Positions 1 to 5,848 of a stretch of 6,155 nt of DNA are shown here, piece after piece; position 1 is the first letter of the stretch; each line of letters begins with the position of its first letter. The position numbers and the translations under genes are program-made. This DNA is from an uncultured Acidobacteriota bacterium (GTDB taxonomy: Bacteria > Acidobacteriota > Blastocatellia > RBC074): NCBI GenBank assembly GCA_937967285.1, contig CALBSU010000120.1, positions 1-6,155 on the forward strand, written 5' to 3'. The notes beneath the pieces were generated by a model. The model ran no database searches and was not told the DNA's origin. It saw nothing but the letters and a program-made list of their open reading frames with translations.

Positions 1-936
1 GTCACTCCAACATTCCGCCGGCCGCAGGAGGTGGCAGGCCTGTTCGAGAATCTGAGCGCACAGCGGCTGCTCCCTGTCGAACTGGTCCTGGTCGACGGCT
101 CGCCCGCGGGCGAGGACGAGACTGAAGAAGTGGTCAAAGCCCTGGCCGGATCGCTCCCCTTCCCGGTCCGCTACATCCGCCACGGAGGAGGAACGGCCAT
201 CCAGCGCAATGTCGGGATCGATCAGGCGCGCGGCACATTCGTCGCGCTGGTCGACGACGACATCCGCCTCGAACCGGACTTCCTCTCGAACATCGTCGAA
301 TGGTTTGACAGTGATGCCGAGGGGCGCGTCGGCGGAATCCTCGGTTATCGCACCAACCAGCGCGTCGATCCGAATGTCCAGACGCGCTGGCTGTGGTACC
401 GGCGACTGAGGTTCTTCGATACCTACGAGCCGGGCCGTTACAACTTCACCAGCGGCTATCCGATCAACATCAATCTTCAGGAGCCGTTCAGCGGCGTGCG
501 CGAGGTCGATTTCATCACCTCGGGCTGCGCCGTATGGAGGCGCGAGGCCTTCGACGAGGGGCTTCGCTTCGATCTCTTCTTCAGCGACTACGGCATGCTC
601 GAGGATGCGCACATGGCGCTGCGCGCCGGCAGACGCTGGAAGCTCTGGCAGTGCGGAGACGCAAGGTGCGTTCACCTGCACTCGCCGCGCGGACGTCAGC
701 CGAGACGCAGGATCGGCTTCAAATCCGTGGTCAACTATTACTACGTCTTCAACGACATGGTCAGTCCGCTGACCTGGCGGCACAAGCTCAGGTTCTGGCG
801 GTTTCAGGCATTCGAGATCTTCAGAGTGCTCAGCTCTGCGGTCCGGCGGCGGCGGATGAGCGATCTGGACGAAGTCATCGGCCGAATCGAGGGCGCTCTC
901 GCCATCGCACGCGGAGGCGCGTTCACGAAAACCTGA
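1..936 (+). CDS. Glycosyltransferase family 2 (GT-A), 5'-truncated by window edge
   Basis: This is the C-terminal 311 residues of a GT2 enzyme, which transfers a sugar from a nucleotide-sugar donor to a glycan acceptor at the cytoplasmic face of the inner membrane. Counting base 1 as codon 1, the frame opens with VTPTFRRP, the typical first beta-strand of a GT2 domain. VDGSP follows at about 31, an RNxG donor-site segment at about 69-72, the metal-binding DDD (DxD) motif at 85-87, TSGC at 173-176, and LEDAHMALR containing the ED acceptor/catalytic motif at 201-202. The basic C-terminal 80 residues may lie along the membrane, but no clear transmembrane helix is seen. A GTG at base 31 could be read as a start, but the conserved TPTFRRP strand precedes it in frame, so the true start lies before base 1. 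The purine-rich AGGAGG at 26-31 runs into that GTG with no spacing and is not a usable ribosome site. The stop TGA is at 934-936, seven bases before a large hairpin. Family assignment is firm; the sugar specificity cannot be read. Confidence 0.93.
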   Translation, partial: VTPTFRRPQEVAGLFENLSAQRLLPVELVLVDGSPAGEDETEEVVKALAGSLPFPVRYIRHGGGTAIQRNVGIDQARGTFVALVDDDIRLEPDFLSNIVEWFDSDAEGRVGGILGYRTNQRVDPNVQTRWLWYRRLRFFDTYEPGRYNFTSGYPININLQEPFSGVREVDFITSGCAVWRREAFDEGLRFDLFFSDYGMLEDAHMALRAGRRWKLWQCGDARCVHLHSPRGRQPRRRIGFKSVVNYYYVFNDMVSPLTWRHKLRFWRFQAFEIFRVLSSAVRRRRMSDLDEVIGRIEGALAIARGGAFTKT

Positions 937-943
937 TAGATAA

Positions 944-1140
944 GTGGGATAGCCGCAAAGGCGGCAAAGTTGGGTAGTCGCAAAGACTGCAAAGTCGGCA
1001 AAGGTTATCATTGATATTAATATCCGGATTGTTGCCAATCAGAATTTTACCGAATATTGATTCCAAATATCACCTTTGCCACCTTTGCGGCCTTTGCGGC
1101 TACCCGCTTTGCTACCTTTGCGGCCTTTGCGGCTATCCAC
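944..1140. repeat. Long imperfect inverted repeat built of 9-nt GCAAAG units
   Basis: This element fills most of the 241-base spacer between the GT2 gene and the GT4 operon. The left arm (944-1005) carries five units ending in GCAAAG, such as GCCGCAAAG, and the right arm (1072-1140) carries six units of the complement, CCTTTGCGG. The arms pair with few mismatches. Weaker pairing, 18 of 25 positions by eye, continues inward (1003-1027 against 1050-1074) and leaves a loop of about 22 nt. Each arm is itself two tandem copies of a segment of about 33 nt opening with GGRTAGCCGCAAAG. The right-arm copies are at 1072-1105 and 1106-1138; the first copy of the left arm lacks one 9-nt unit. The element begins 7 nt after the GT2 stop and ends 37 nt before the next ATG. 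No T-tract follows either arm, so it is not a classic intrinsic terminator. It could block transcription, protect mRNA ends or be a dispersed non-autonomous element; the structure is certain, the role is not. Confidence 0.9.
1013..1024. repeat. Perfect 12-bp AT-rich palindrome near the hairpin centre
   Basis: GATATTAATATC reads identically on both strands and lies in the inner, AT-rich part of the large inverted repeat. It could be a protein-binding site or simply a by-product of sequence around the hairpin loop. Its inverted partner at about 1053-1064 is only partly conserved and is not itself palindromic, so this symmetry is additional to the large repeat. Confidence 0.5.
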
Positions 1141-1169
1141 CGCGACCGATAATTCATTGAATTCAGAAT

Positions 1170-1180
1170 AAGGCAGAATG
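1170..1180 (+). promoter_or_regulatory. Start region of first GT4: weak AAGG ribosome site and ATG
   Basis: AAGG at 1170-1173 lies only four bases before the ATG at 1178, which is a weak, closely spaced Shine-Dalgarno match. An in-frame TAA at 1169-1171 rules out any earlier start, so 1178 is the first possible start codon of this gene. This is the only gene in the window whose start is not placed against a neighbour's stop or a window edge, other than the final GNAT. Confidence 0.5.
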
Positions 1181-2329
1181 GGGACACTGGCGGTCTTTTC
1201 ACATAAAATCTGCTGGCGCTCGAAAGGCTCGCCGAGCGGTTACGCGACCGACGGCGGATTCCCGTTCCAGATGCGCGCCTTATCGCAGCTCTTCGACCGG
1301 ACGGTGCTTCTGGTTCCGGTGGACGCCGCCGGCGATCGCGCTGGCGAGCGACCGATCACGGGCAACGGGCTCTTCGTGGCTCCGCTGTCGAAACCGGCCG
1401 GCTCGGATCTCTCGCGCAAGGCGGCTCTCCCTTTCTGGCTGATCAGAAACGGCGCATTGCTCTTCAAGGCCGCGCGACAGGCTGACGCGATTCACGCCCC
1501 GATCCCCGGCGATATCGGAACCTTCGGGATGATCCTCGCGGTCATTCTGCGCAAACCGCTCTTCGTCCGTTACTGCGGAAACTGGGACCTGCAGCGGACG
1601 CGCGCCGAACGTTTCTGGCGATGGTTCATGGAACGCTTCGCCGGAGGCCGCAATGTTATGCTCGCCACCGGCGGGTCGGACGATCCGCCGTCGCACGACT
1701 CGCCGGAGATCAGATGGATCTTCTCGTCGAGCCTGACTGAAGCCGAGATCGATGCCTGCGGGCGGCTGAGAGAATCGCTCCCCGGTCCGGCCCCGAAGCT
1801 GATCATCGTCTCGCGCCAGGAACGGTCGAAGGGCACGGCAGAGCTCATCGAATGCCTGCCGCTGCTGACCGGCGAATTCCCCGGCGTCAGCCTCGATGTC
1901 GTCGGCGAAGGTCGCGCGCTTGATGAATTCCGGAATCTCGCTGAACGGATGGGAGCGGAAGTCAGATTTCACGGCAGCGTCTCACACGATCGAGTGATCG
2001 AACTGCTCCGCGCGGCCGACCTCTTCTGCTTTCCGACTGCCTCCGAGGGATTCCCGAAGGCCGTACTCGAAGCCCTGGCCTGCGGACTTCCTGTCATCTC
2101 GACGCGGGTCTCGGTGCTTCCTCGACTGATCGCTTCAGCCGGAGTGATCATCGACGATGTCTCGCCACGGTCAATCGCCGCGGCAATTCGCGACTGCCTG
2201 TCGAACGAAGAGAGGTATCGCGGGATGTCGCGGGCGGCCCTCGATGTTGCCCGCGGCTACTCGCTCGAAGCGTGGCGCGACGAGATCGGCCGGCACCTGC
2301 GCCGGGCAGGGTTTCCGGTCAATGACTGA
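1178..2329 (+). CDS. Glycosyltransferase family 4 (GT-B fold), first of operon
   Basis: A 383-residue GT4 enzyme, full length for the family, predicted to transfer a sugar with retention of configuration during surface-glycan assembly. The N-terminal acceptor domain opens with a beta-strand (LAVFSHK) and a SPSGYATDGGFPFQM stretch at 18-32. That stretch contains the glycine-rich loop and looks characteristic of a subgroup. The C-terminal donor domain runs from about 207: LIIVSRQERSKG at 208-219 supplies the Arg213/Lys218 pair expected to contact donor phosphates. VVGEG follows at 241-245, FHGSVSHDRV at 264-273, and the signature E-x7-E at Glu290 and Glu298 within SEGFPKAVLEAL. The ACGLPVIST strand comes next at 301-309. 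The start at 1178 is fixed by an in-frame TAA just upstream. The gene ends inside the next one: TGA 2327-2329 overlaps the following ATG by 8 nt, so the two are probably translated together. Sugar and acceptor are unknown. Confidence 0.93.
   Translation: MGTLAVFSHKICWRSKGSPSGYATDGGFPFQMRALSQLFDRTVLLVPVDAAGDRAGERPITGNGLFVAPLSKPAGSDLSRKAALPFWLIRNGALLFKAARQADAIHAPIPGDIGTFGMILAVILRKPLFVRYCGNWDLQRTRAERFWRWFMERFAGGRNVMLATGGSDDPPSHDSPEIRWIFSSSLTEAEIDACGRLRESLPGPAPKLIIVSRQERSKGTAELIECLPLLTGEFPGVSLDVVGEGRALDEFRNLAERMGAEVRFHGSVSHDRVIELLRAADLFCFPTASEGFPKAVLEALACGLPVISTRVSVLPRLIASAGVIIDDVSPRSIAAAIRDCLSNEERYRGMSRAALDVARGYSLEAWRDEIGRHLRRAGFPVND
2322..2329 (+). promoter_or_regulatory. Stop/start overlap coupling first and second GT4
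   Basis: ATGACTGA contains the start codon of the second GT4 (2322-2324) and the stop of the first (2327-2329). GCAGGG at 2305-2310, 11 nt upstream, is a plausible weak ribosome site inside the preceding gene. The arrangement suggests translational coupling and supports 2322 over the earlier in-frame ATG at 2157, which lies deep inside the first GT4 gene. Confidence 0.65.
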
Positions 2330-3410
2330 ACTTCGCAACCTGAGGATCAGCTTCATCGCCGGCACGCTCGCTCAGGGCGGCGCCGAACGGCAGCTCTACT
2401 ACATTCTCGGAGCATTAGTCCGGGCCGGCGCCGATATCCGCGTGCTGTGCCTGACCAGCGGCGAGTTCTGGGAGGAACGGATAACCGCGCTCGGGGTACC
2501 CGTCATCCACGTTGGGCAGCGGGAATCCAGATTCGCCCGTCTGATGCGCATCGCCGGCGAGGTTCGCAGACATCGCCCCATGATCGTTCAGAGCCAGCAT
2601 TTCTACACCAATCCCTATGCCGCGCTGGCCGCGCGCCTGACCGGCGGATGCGAAATCGGAGCGATCAGAAACGACGTAATCAGCGAGATCGCCGCCAACG
2701 GACGGGTGCTCGGTCCGCTTTGCCTGCGGCTTCCGCGGCGGCTGGCGGCCAACTCCCGCGCAGCGATCGAGACCGCGCTGCGCCTCGGCGCGCGGCCCCG
2801 AAAGATCCTGCTGCTGCCGAACGTGATCGACACAGATCATTTCAGTCCGTCGGAGTCAGCGGAGCGCGATCGCATCCGCATCGTTACTGCCGGACGGCTC
2901 GTCGAACAGAAGCGAATCGACAGATTCCTCCGGATTGTCGCGGCCGTTCGCGCGCGGACCGCCCGTCCGGTCGAGGTCGAAATCTTCGGGCGCGGCCCGC
3001 TGCTCGACGATCTGCGGAGCCTCGCTCGCGATCTCGGACTACCTGACGATGTTCTCCGGTTCACCGATGTCGTCGCCGATGCGAGGAAAATTTATCGGGA
3101 TGCTGATATTTTCATGCTAACCTCTGACTTTGAAGGGACGCCGAACGTGGTCCTCGAGGCCATGTCGAGCGGCCTGCCCGTCATCGCCACATCCGTCGGA
3201 GGCACGGTCGAACTGATCGAGGACGGCGAATCGGGATTTCTCTCCGGCGCGGATGAGATCGAGAAGATGATCTCGGCGTGCATTGAACTGATCGAGTCCC
3301 CTGATCTCAGAAGCAAGGTCGGCGCACGCGCACGCGCGCGCGTCGTTTCGAGGTACTCGCTGGATGCCCTGCCCGGCATCCTGTCGGAATTCTACGCTGA
3401 ACTGCCATGA
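2322..3410 (+). CDS. Glycosyltransferase family 4 (GT-B fold), second of operon
   Basis: A 362-residue GT4. The N-terminal domain has the classic LAQGGAERQL loop at 16-25 (GGAER is a hallmark of the family's acceptor-side domain). The donor domain starts near 185 with IRIVTAGRLVEQKRID, where Arg192 and Lys197 are the expected phosphate-binding pair. IFGRGP follows at 221-226, and the E-x7-E motif is Glu271/Glu279 in DFEGTPNVVLEAMSSG, followed by GLPVIATSVGG. The frame is open back to 2157, which would add 55 residues, but those are Arg/Ser/Ala-rich, match no GT4 N-terminus and overlap the previous gene. From 2322 the protein begins a few residues before the first beta-strand (LRISFIAG), as expected. 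Its stop overlaps the ATG of the ligase-like gene by 4 nt. Probably adds one residue to the same glycan as its neighbours; substrate not readable. Confidence 0.94.
   Translation: MTELRNLRISFIAGTLAQGGAERQLYYILGALVRAGADIRVLCLTSGEFWEERITALGVPVIHVGQRESRFARLMRIAGEVRRHRPMIVQSQHFYTNPYAALAARLTGGCEIGAIRNDVISEIAANGRVLGPLCLRLPRRLAANSRAAIETALRLGARPRKILLLPNVIDTDHFSPSESAERDRIRIVTAGRLVEQKRIDRFLRIVAAVRARTARPVEVEIFGRGPLLDDLRSLARDLGLPDDVLRFTDVVADARKIYRDADIFMLTSDFEGTPNVVLEAMSSGLPVIATSVGGTVELIEDGESGFLSGADEIEKMISACIELIESPDLRSKVGARARARVVSRYSLDALPGILSEFYAELP
3322..3343. other. Alternating purine-pyrimidine tract, possible Z-DNA
   Basis: Twenty-two bases alternate strictly purine-pyrimidine, mostly GC steps with two AC and one GT step. 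They lie inside the second GT4 gene and encode ARARARV near its C-terminus. Such tracts can adopt left-handed DNA under supercoiling. Ala-Arg-rich helices are common at this place in GT4 proteins, so codon choice in a GC-rich genome may fully explain it. Confidence 0.4.
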
Positions 3411-3412
3411 TG
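3407..3412 (+). promoter_or_regulatory. ATGATG coupling junction into ligase-like gene
   Basis: The stop TGA of the second GT4 (3408-3410) lies inside a double start ATGATG. Either the first ATG (4-nt overlap) or the second (1-nt overlap) could be used; no good Shine-Dalgarno sequence is seen upstream, which points to re-initiation by terminating ribosomes. The same ATGATGAA layout recurs at 4798. Confidence 0.6.
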
Positions 3413-4801
3413 AACTATTCTCAAACGGCGACGACGTACAAGCCCGCGCAACCGCTGATTCTCGACAGACTGGTCGGCGGATTGATGACTTACAGGGATC
3501 TGGCGGCGGTCCTCTTCCTCGCGCTGCACATCCCGCTCGGTCTGATCATCAACCGTGTGCCGGTTCTGGCGGTCGCACATGCGGGCGCGGTCTTCCTGCT
3601 CGGCGTCTGGTGGGCGTTCTTTCAGCCGAAGATCGAGCGCGTAGCCCTTGTCGGCGGCTACATTGTCGGCTCAGAGGTGCTCTGGCGGATGATGCGAACC
3701 GGAGTCTTCTGGGAATTCGGCAAGTACGCGATCATCTTCCTCTTCGCGCTGGCTCTGATCAGGACGCGCAGGCTCCGCGGGCCCGTGACGGCGTTCCTCT
3801 TCTTCTTCTTCCTGCTGCCATCCGTGGTGCTGCCGATGGCGAGCGTCGATTCCGTGACGCTGCTCGGCGATCTCAGGTTTTACCTCTCGGGTCCTCTGGC
3901 CCTGACGGTCAGCGTCTGGTTCTTCAGCCACGCCAGGCTCGGCGACCGCGATCGTCAGATGCTCTACTACGCGATACTCGGACCGATCCTGAGCATCTCG
4001 TTCATCACGCTCTCGGGGATAATGAGCGCCGAAAAGCTGAATTTCTCCAACAACTCGAACTATGCCACGAGCGGAGGATTCGGCCCCAACCAGGTTTCAG
4101 CGACGCTCGGCCTTGGCATCCTGATCGCATTTCTGGCCACCACAGACCGGACGATTCGGCCGATCATGCGGATGCTGGCGTTTACGATCATGATCTTCGC
4201 GGCGACGCAGTGCGCGCTGACATTCTCTCGAAGCGGCATCTACATGGCGGCAGGCGCGATCGCCGTCGCGACGTTCTATCTGATGCGCAACCGCAAGCAT
4301 CTCTTTCAGCTTGTCTGCGGGCTCTTCCTGCTCGGCGTGATCGTCAACTTCGTGCTTCTGCCGCGACTCGACGAGTTCACCGACGGAGCGCTGAGCAAGC
4401 GTTTCCTGAACACGCGCCTGACCAACCGCGACCGGATCGCGGAGGCCGATCTGATGGCGTTCTGGGAGAACCCCGTCTTCGGCGTCGGTCCCGGTCAGGG
4501 ACGTTACTATCGCCGGGACATATACGAATCGATTGCGGCCCATACCGAATTTTCACGCCTGCTCGCCGAACACGGGCTCTTCGGCCTGAGCGCGCTGATC
4601 CTGCTCGGCTTTATGACCGTACAGCATCTGACGCGAGCCCGGACCGCGCGGGACAAAGCATCGGTCGCATCATTAATTACGTGGTCGTTTCTCTTCATGC
4701 TGGTCTCGGCGATGCGCCTGGCGGCCCCGGCGTTCGCATTCGGCCTGACAGCCGCATCGAGCGCCCCGGCGGAGGATCAGCCGGCCGTCAATCAGCGATG
4801 A
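3407..4801 (+). CDS. O-antigen ligase / Wzy-like polymerase (Wzy_C family membrane protein)
   Basis: A 464-residue polytopic inner-membrane protein of the O-antigen ligase/polymerase superfamily. Its members transfer undecaprenyl-diphosphate-linked glycan to lipid A core or another acceptor, or polymerise repeat units, on the periplasmic side. By eye there are about 12 hydrophobic segments, roughly at 31-50, 52-72, 79-95, 106-120, 127-145, 158-175, 186-206, 230-246, 253-272, 276-293, 299-317, 386-405 and 422-450, some of them marginal. The Wzy_C signature is clear: LTFSRSGIYMA at 271-281, then a large hydrophilic loop (about 320-385) with NTRLTNRDRI, WENPVFGVGPGQG at 353-365 and AHTEFSRLLAEHGLFGL at 378-394. 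His379 and Arg275 are the likely key polar residues by family analogy. LFFFF at 131-135 comes from a 20-base pyrimidine run. Start 3407 is chosen from the 4-nt overlap; ATG at 3410 or 3485 remains possible. The tail after 450 is polar. Whether it is a ligase or a polymerase cannot be settled from sequence alone. Confidence 0.88.
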   Translation: MMNYSQTATTYKPAQPLILDRLVGGLMTYRDLAAVLFLALHIPLGLIINRVPVLAVAHAGAVFLLGVWWAFFQPKIERVALVGGYIVGSEVLWRMMRTGVFWEFGKYAIIFLFALALIRTRRLRGPVTAFLFFFFLLPSVVLPMASVDSVTLLGDLRFYLSGPLALTVSVWFFSHARLGDRDRQMLYYAILGPILSISFITLSGIMSAEKLNFSNNSNYATSGGFGPNQVSATLGLGILIAFLATTDRTIRPIMRMLAFTIMIFAATQCALTFSRSGIYMAAGAIAVATFYLMRNRKHLFQLVCGLFLLGVIVNFVLLPRLDEFTDGALSKRFLNTRLTNRDRIAEADLMAFWENPVFGVGPGQGRYYRRDIYESIAAHTEFSRLLAEHGLFGLSALILLGFMTVQHLTRARTARDKASVASLITWSFLFMLVSAMRLAAPAFAFGLTAASSAPAEDQPAVNQR

Positions 4802-4803
4802 TG
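4798..4803 (+). promoter_or_regulatory. ATGATG coupling junction into third GT4
   Basis: The ligase-like gene's stop TGA (4799-4801) is embedded in a double start ATGATG, matching the junction at 3407. GGAGG at 4771-4775 is 22 nt upstream, too far for normal initiation, so re-initiation or coupling is likely. Either ATG could serve; they differ by one Met. Confidence 0.6.
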
Positions 4804-5832
4804 AAATCTCCGCTGCTCCTGATCGGGAATTTTCTCTCCTCGACGCTGGGCGTACGCGGAGTCAGCGAGGACCTCGCCGAGGAACTTTCCCGGTCCGGAT
4901 GGCCGGTCATCACAACGTCAACCAAGCCGGGCCGGATCGCCAAAACGTTCGACATGCTGGCGACCATCCTGCAACGCCGCGACGATTACGAACTTGCGCA
5001 CATCGAGGTCTACAGCGGAAACGCATTCATCTGGGCCGAGCTGTCCGGCAAGCTGCTCGGCCTGCTCGGCAAACCGTTCCTGCTGACGCTGCACGGAGGC
5101 AACCTCCCGAGCTTTTCGCGCCGCCATCCTCGCAGGGTTCGGAGGCTGCTCAAGAGCGCATCGGCGGTCGTCACCCCGTCGAACTACCTGCTCGAAGAGA
5201 TGGCTCAGTGGCGATCCGACCTGAGACTGATCCCGAACCCGCTCCATCTGGATTCGTACGACTATCGCCCGCGCGCCGCGGTCTCTCCGAATCTGATCTG
5301 GCTGCGGGCATTTCACGGGATCTACAATCCGACGCTCGCGCCGCGCGTGCTTGCGATTCTCCTCGAGGATTTCCCGGAAGCCAGGCTGACCATGATCGGC
5401 CCCGACAAACAGGACGGCAGCCTCGAGGCAACGATCGAGACCGCACGCCGGCTCGGCGTCGAATCCCGCATCGAGATCACCGGCAAGGTCCCGAAATCAG
5501 AGATATCGCGGCATCTGAACCGCGGAGACATCTTTCTCAACACGACCGATGTCGACAACGCGCCGGTCAGCGTGATCGAGGCGATGGCGTGCGGACTGTG
5601 CGTTGTCAGCACGGACGCCGGCGGACTGCGGTGGCTGCTCAACGACGGCGACGACGCCCTGCTCGCGCCGACGGGCGATGAAGCGGCTCTGGCTGCGGCG
5701 ATCAAACGGCTGCTGCTCAATCCCGATCTGGCCGAAGCAATATCGCGCGCCGGCCGCAGAAAGGTCGAGGCGCTCGACTGGAATTCGATACTTCCCATGT
5801 GGGAGAAACTACTCGACGAAACGGCCCGATAA
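4798..5832 (+). CDS. Glycosyltransferase family 4 (GT-B fold), last of operon
   Basis: A 344-residue GT4, slightly short for the family. N-terminal domain: LLLIGNFLSST at 6-16, VRGVSEDLAEEL at 19-30, IEVYSGNAF at 69-77, then LTLHGGNLPSF at 97-107 and a VVTPSNYLLEEM segment at 124-135. The donor domain from about 166 has LIWLRAFHGIYNP at 166-178 in place of the usual GR..KG stretch, MIGPDKQDG at 199-207, ITGKVPKSEI at 227-236, and LNTTDVDNAPVSVIEAM at 247-263. In the E-x7-E signature the first glutamate is replaced by aspartate (Asp253, with Glu261 kept). From memory, this DN.PVSVIEAM form marks a recognised GT4 subgroup rather than a dead enzyme. An open frame reaches back to 3364, but its first 478 codons are an out-of-frame reading of the ligase-like gene with no GT4 content. 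The start at 4798 is supported by the stop/start overlap and by the immediate beginning of the first beta-strand. The gene ends with TAA at 5830-5832, 16 nt before the second hairpin. Confidence 0.92.
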   Translation: MMKSPLLLIGNFLSSTLGVRGVSEDLAEELSRSGWPVITTSTKPGRIAKTFDMLATILQRRDDYELAHIEVYSGNAFIWAELSGKLLGLLGKPFLLTLHGGNLPSFSRRHPRRVRRLLKSASAVVTPSNYLLEEMAQWRSDLRLIPNPLHLDSYDYRPRAAVSPNLIWLRAFHGIYNPTLAPRVLAILLEDFPEARLTMIGPDKQDGSLEATIETARRLGVESRIEITGKVPKSEISRHLNRGDIFLNTTDVDNAPVSVIEAMACGLCVVSTDAGGLRWLLNDGDDALLAPTGDEAALAAAIKRLLLNPDLAEAISRAGRRKVEALDWNSILPMWEKLLDETAR

Positions 5833-5848
5833 TTGAGAAAAATGAATC

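Noticed and set aside
393..977. 194-codon + strand frame overlapping the GT2 gene.
   Set aside because: Out-of-frame reading of a gene with clear GT2 motifs; the translation is low-complexity and runs into the hairpin repeat.
1032..1060. Possible sigma70-type promoter TTGCCA (1032-1037), 17-nt spacer, TATTGA (1055-1060) in the hairpin loop.
   Set aside because: The -35 is good by eye but the -10 matches only about half the consensus, and both lie in an AT-rich loop where such matches arise easily.
944..1140. CRISPR-like array in the repeat-rich spacer.
   Set aside because: The units are 9 nt, directly abutting and arranged as an inverted repeat, with no spacers of uniform length and no cas genes.
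939..1152. GATAA at 939-943 and 1148-1152 as a target-site duplication around the first hairpin; likewise AATC at 5845-5848 and 6001-6004 around the second.
   Set aside because: Matches of 4-5 nt in AT-rich flanks are expected by chance, the right copy of GATAA is 7 nt from the arm, and AATC partly belongs to the outer stem similarity.
1127..1153. Possible promoter TTGCGG (1127-1132) with GATAAT (1148-1153) before the first GT4.
   Set aside because: The GATAAT -10 is attractive, but the spacer is only 15 nt and the -35 matches just TTG; not enough to call.
1280..1972. Long - strand open frame opposite the first GT4 (and others opposite the ligase-like gene).
   Set aside because: The translations are rich in Arg/Ala/Glu with no domain motifs, and arise because GC-rich coding DNA lacks stops on the opposite strand.
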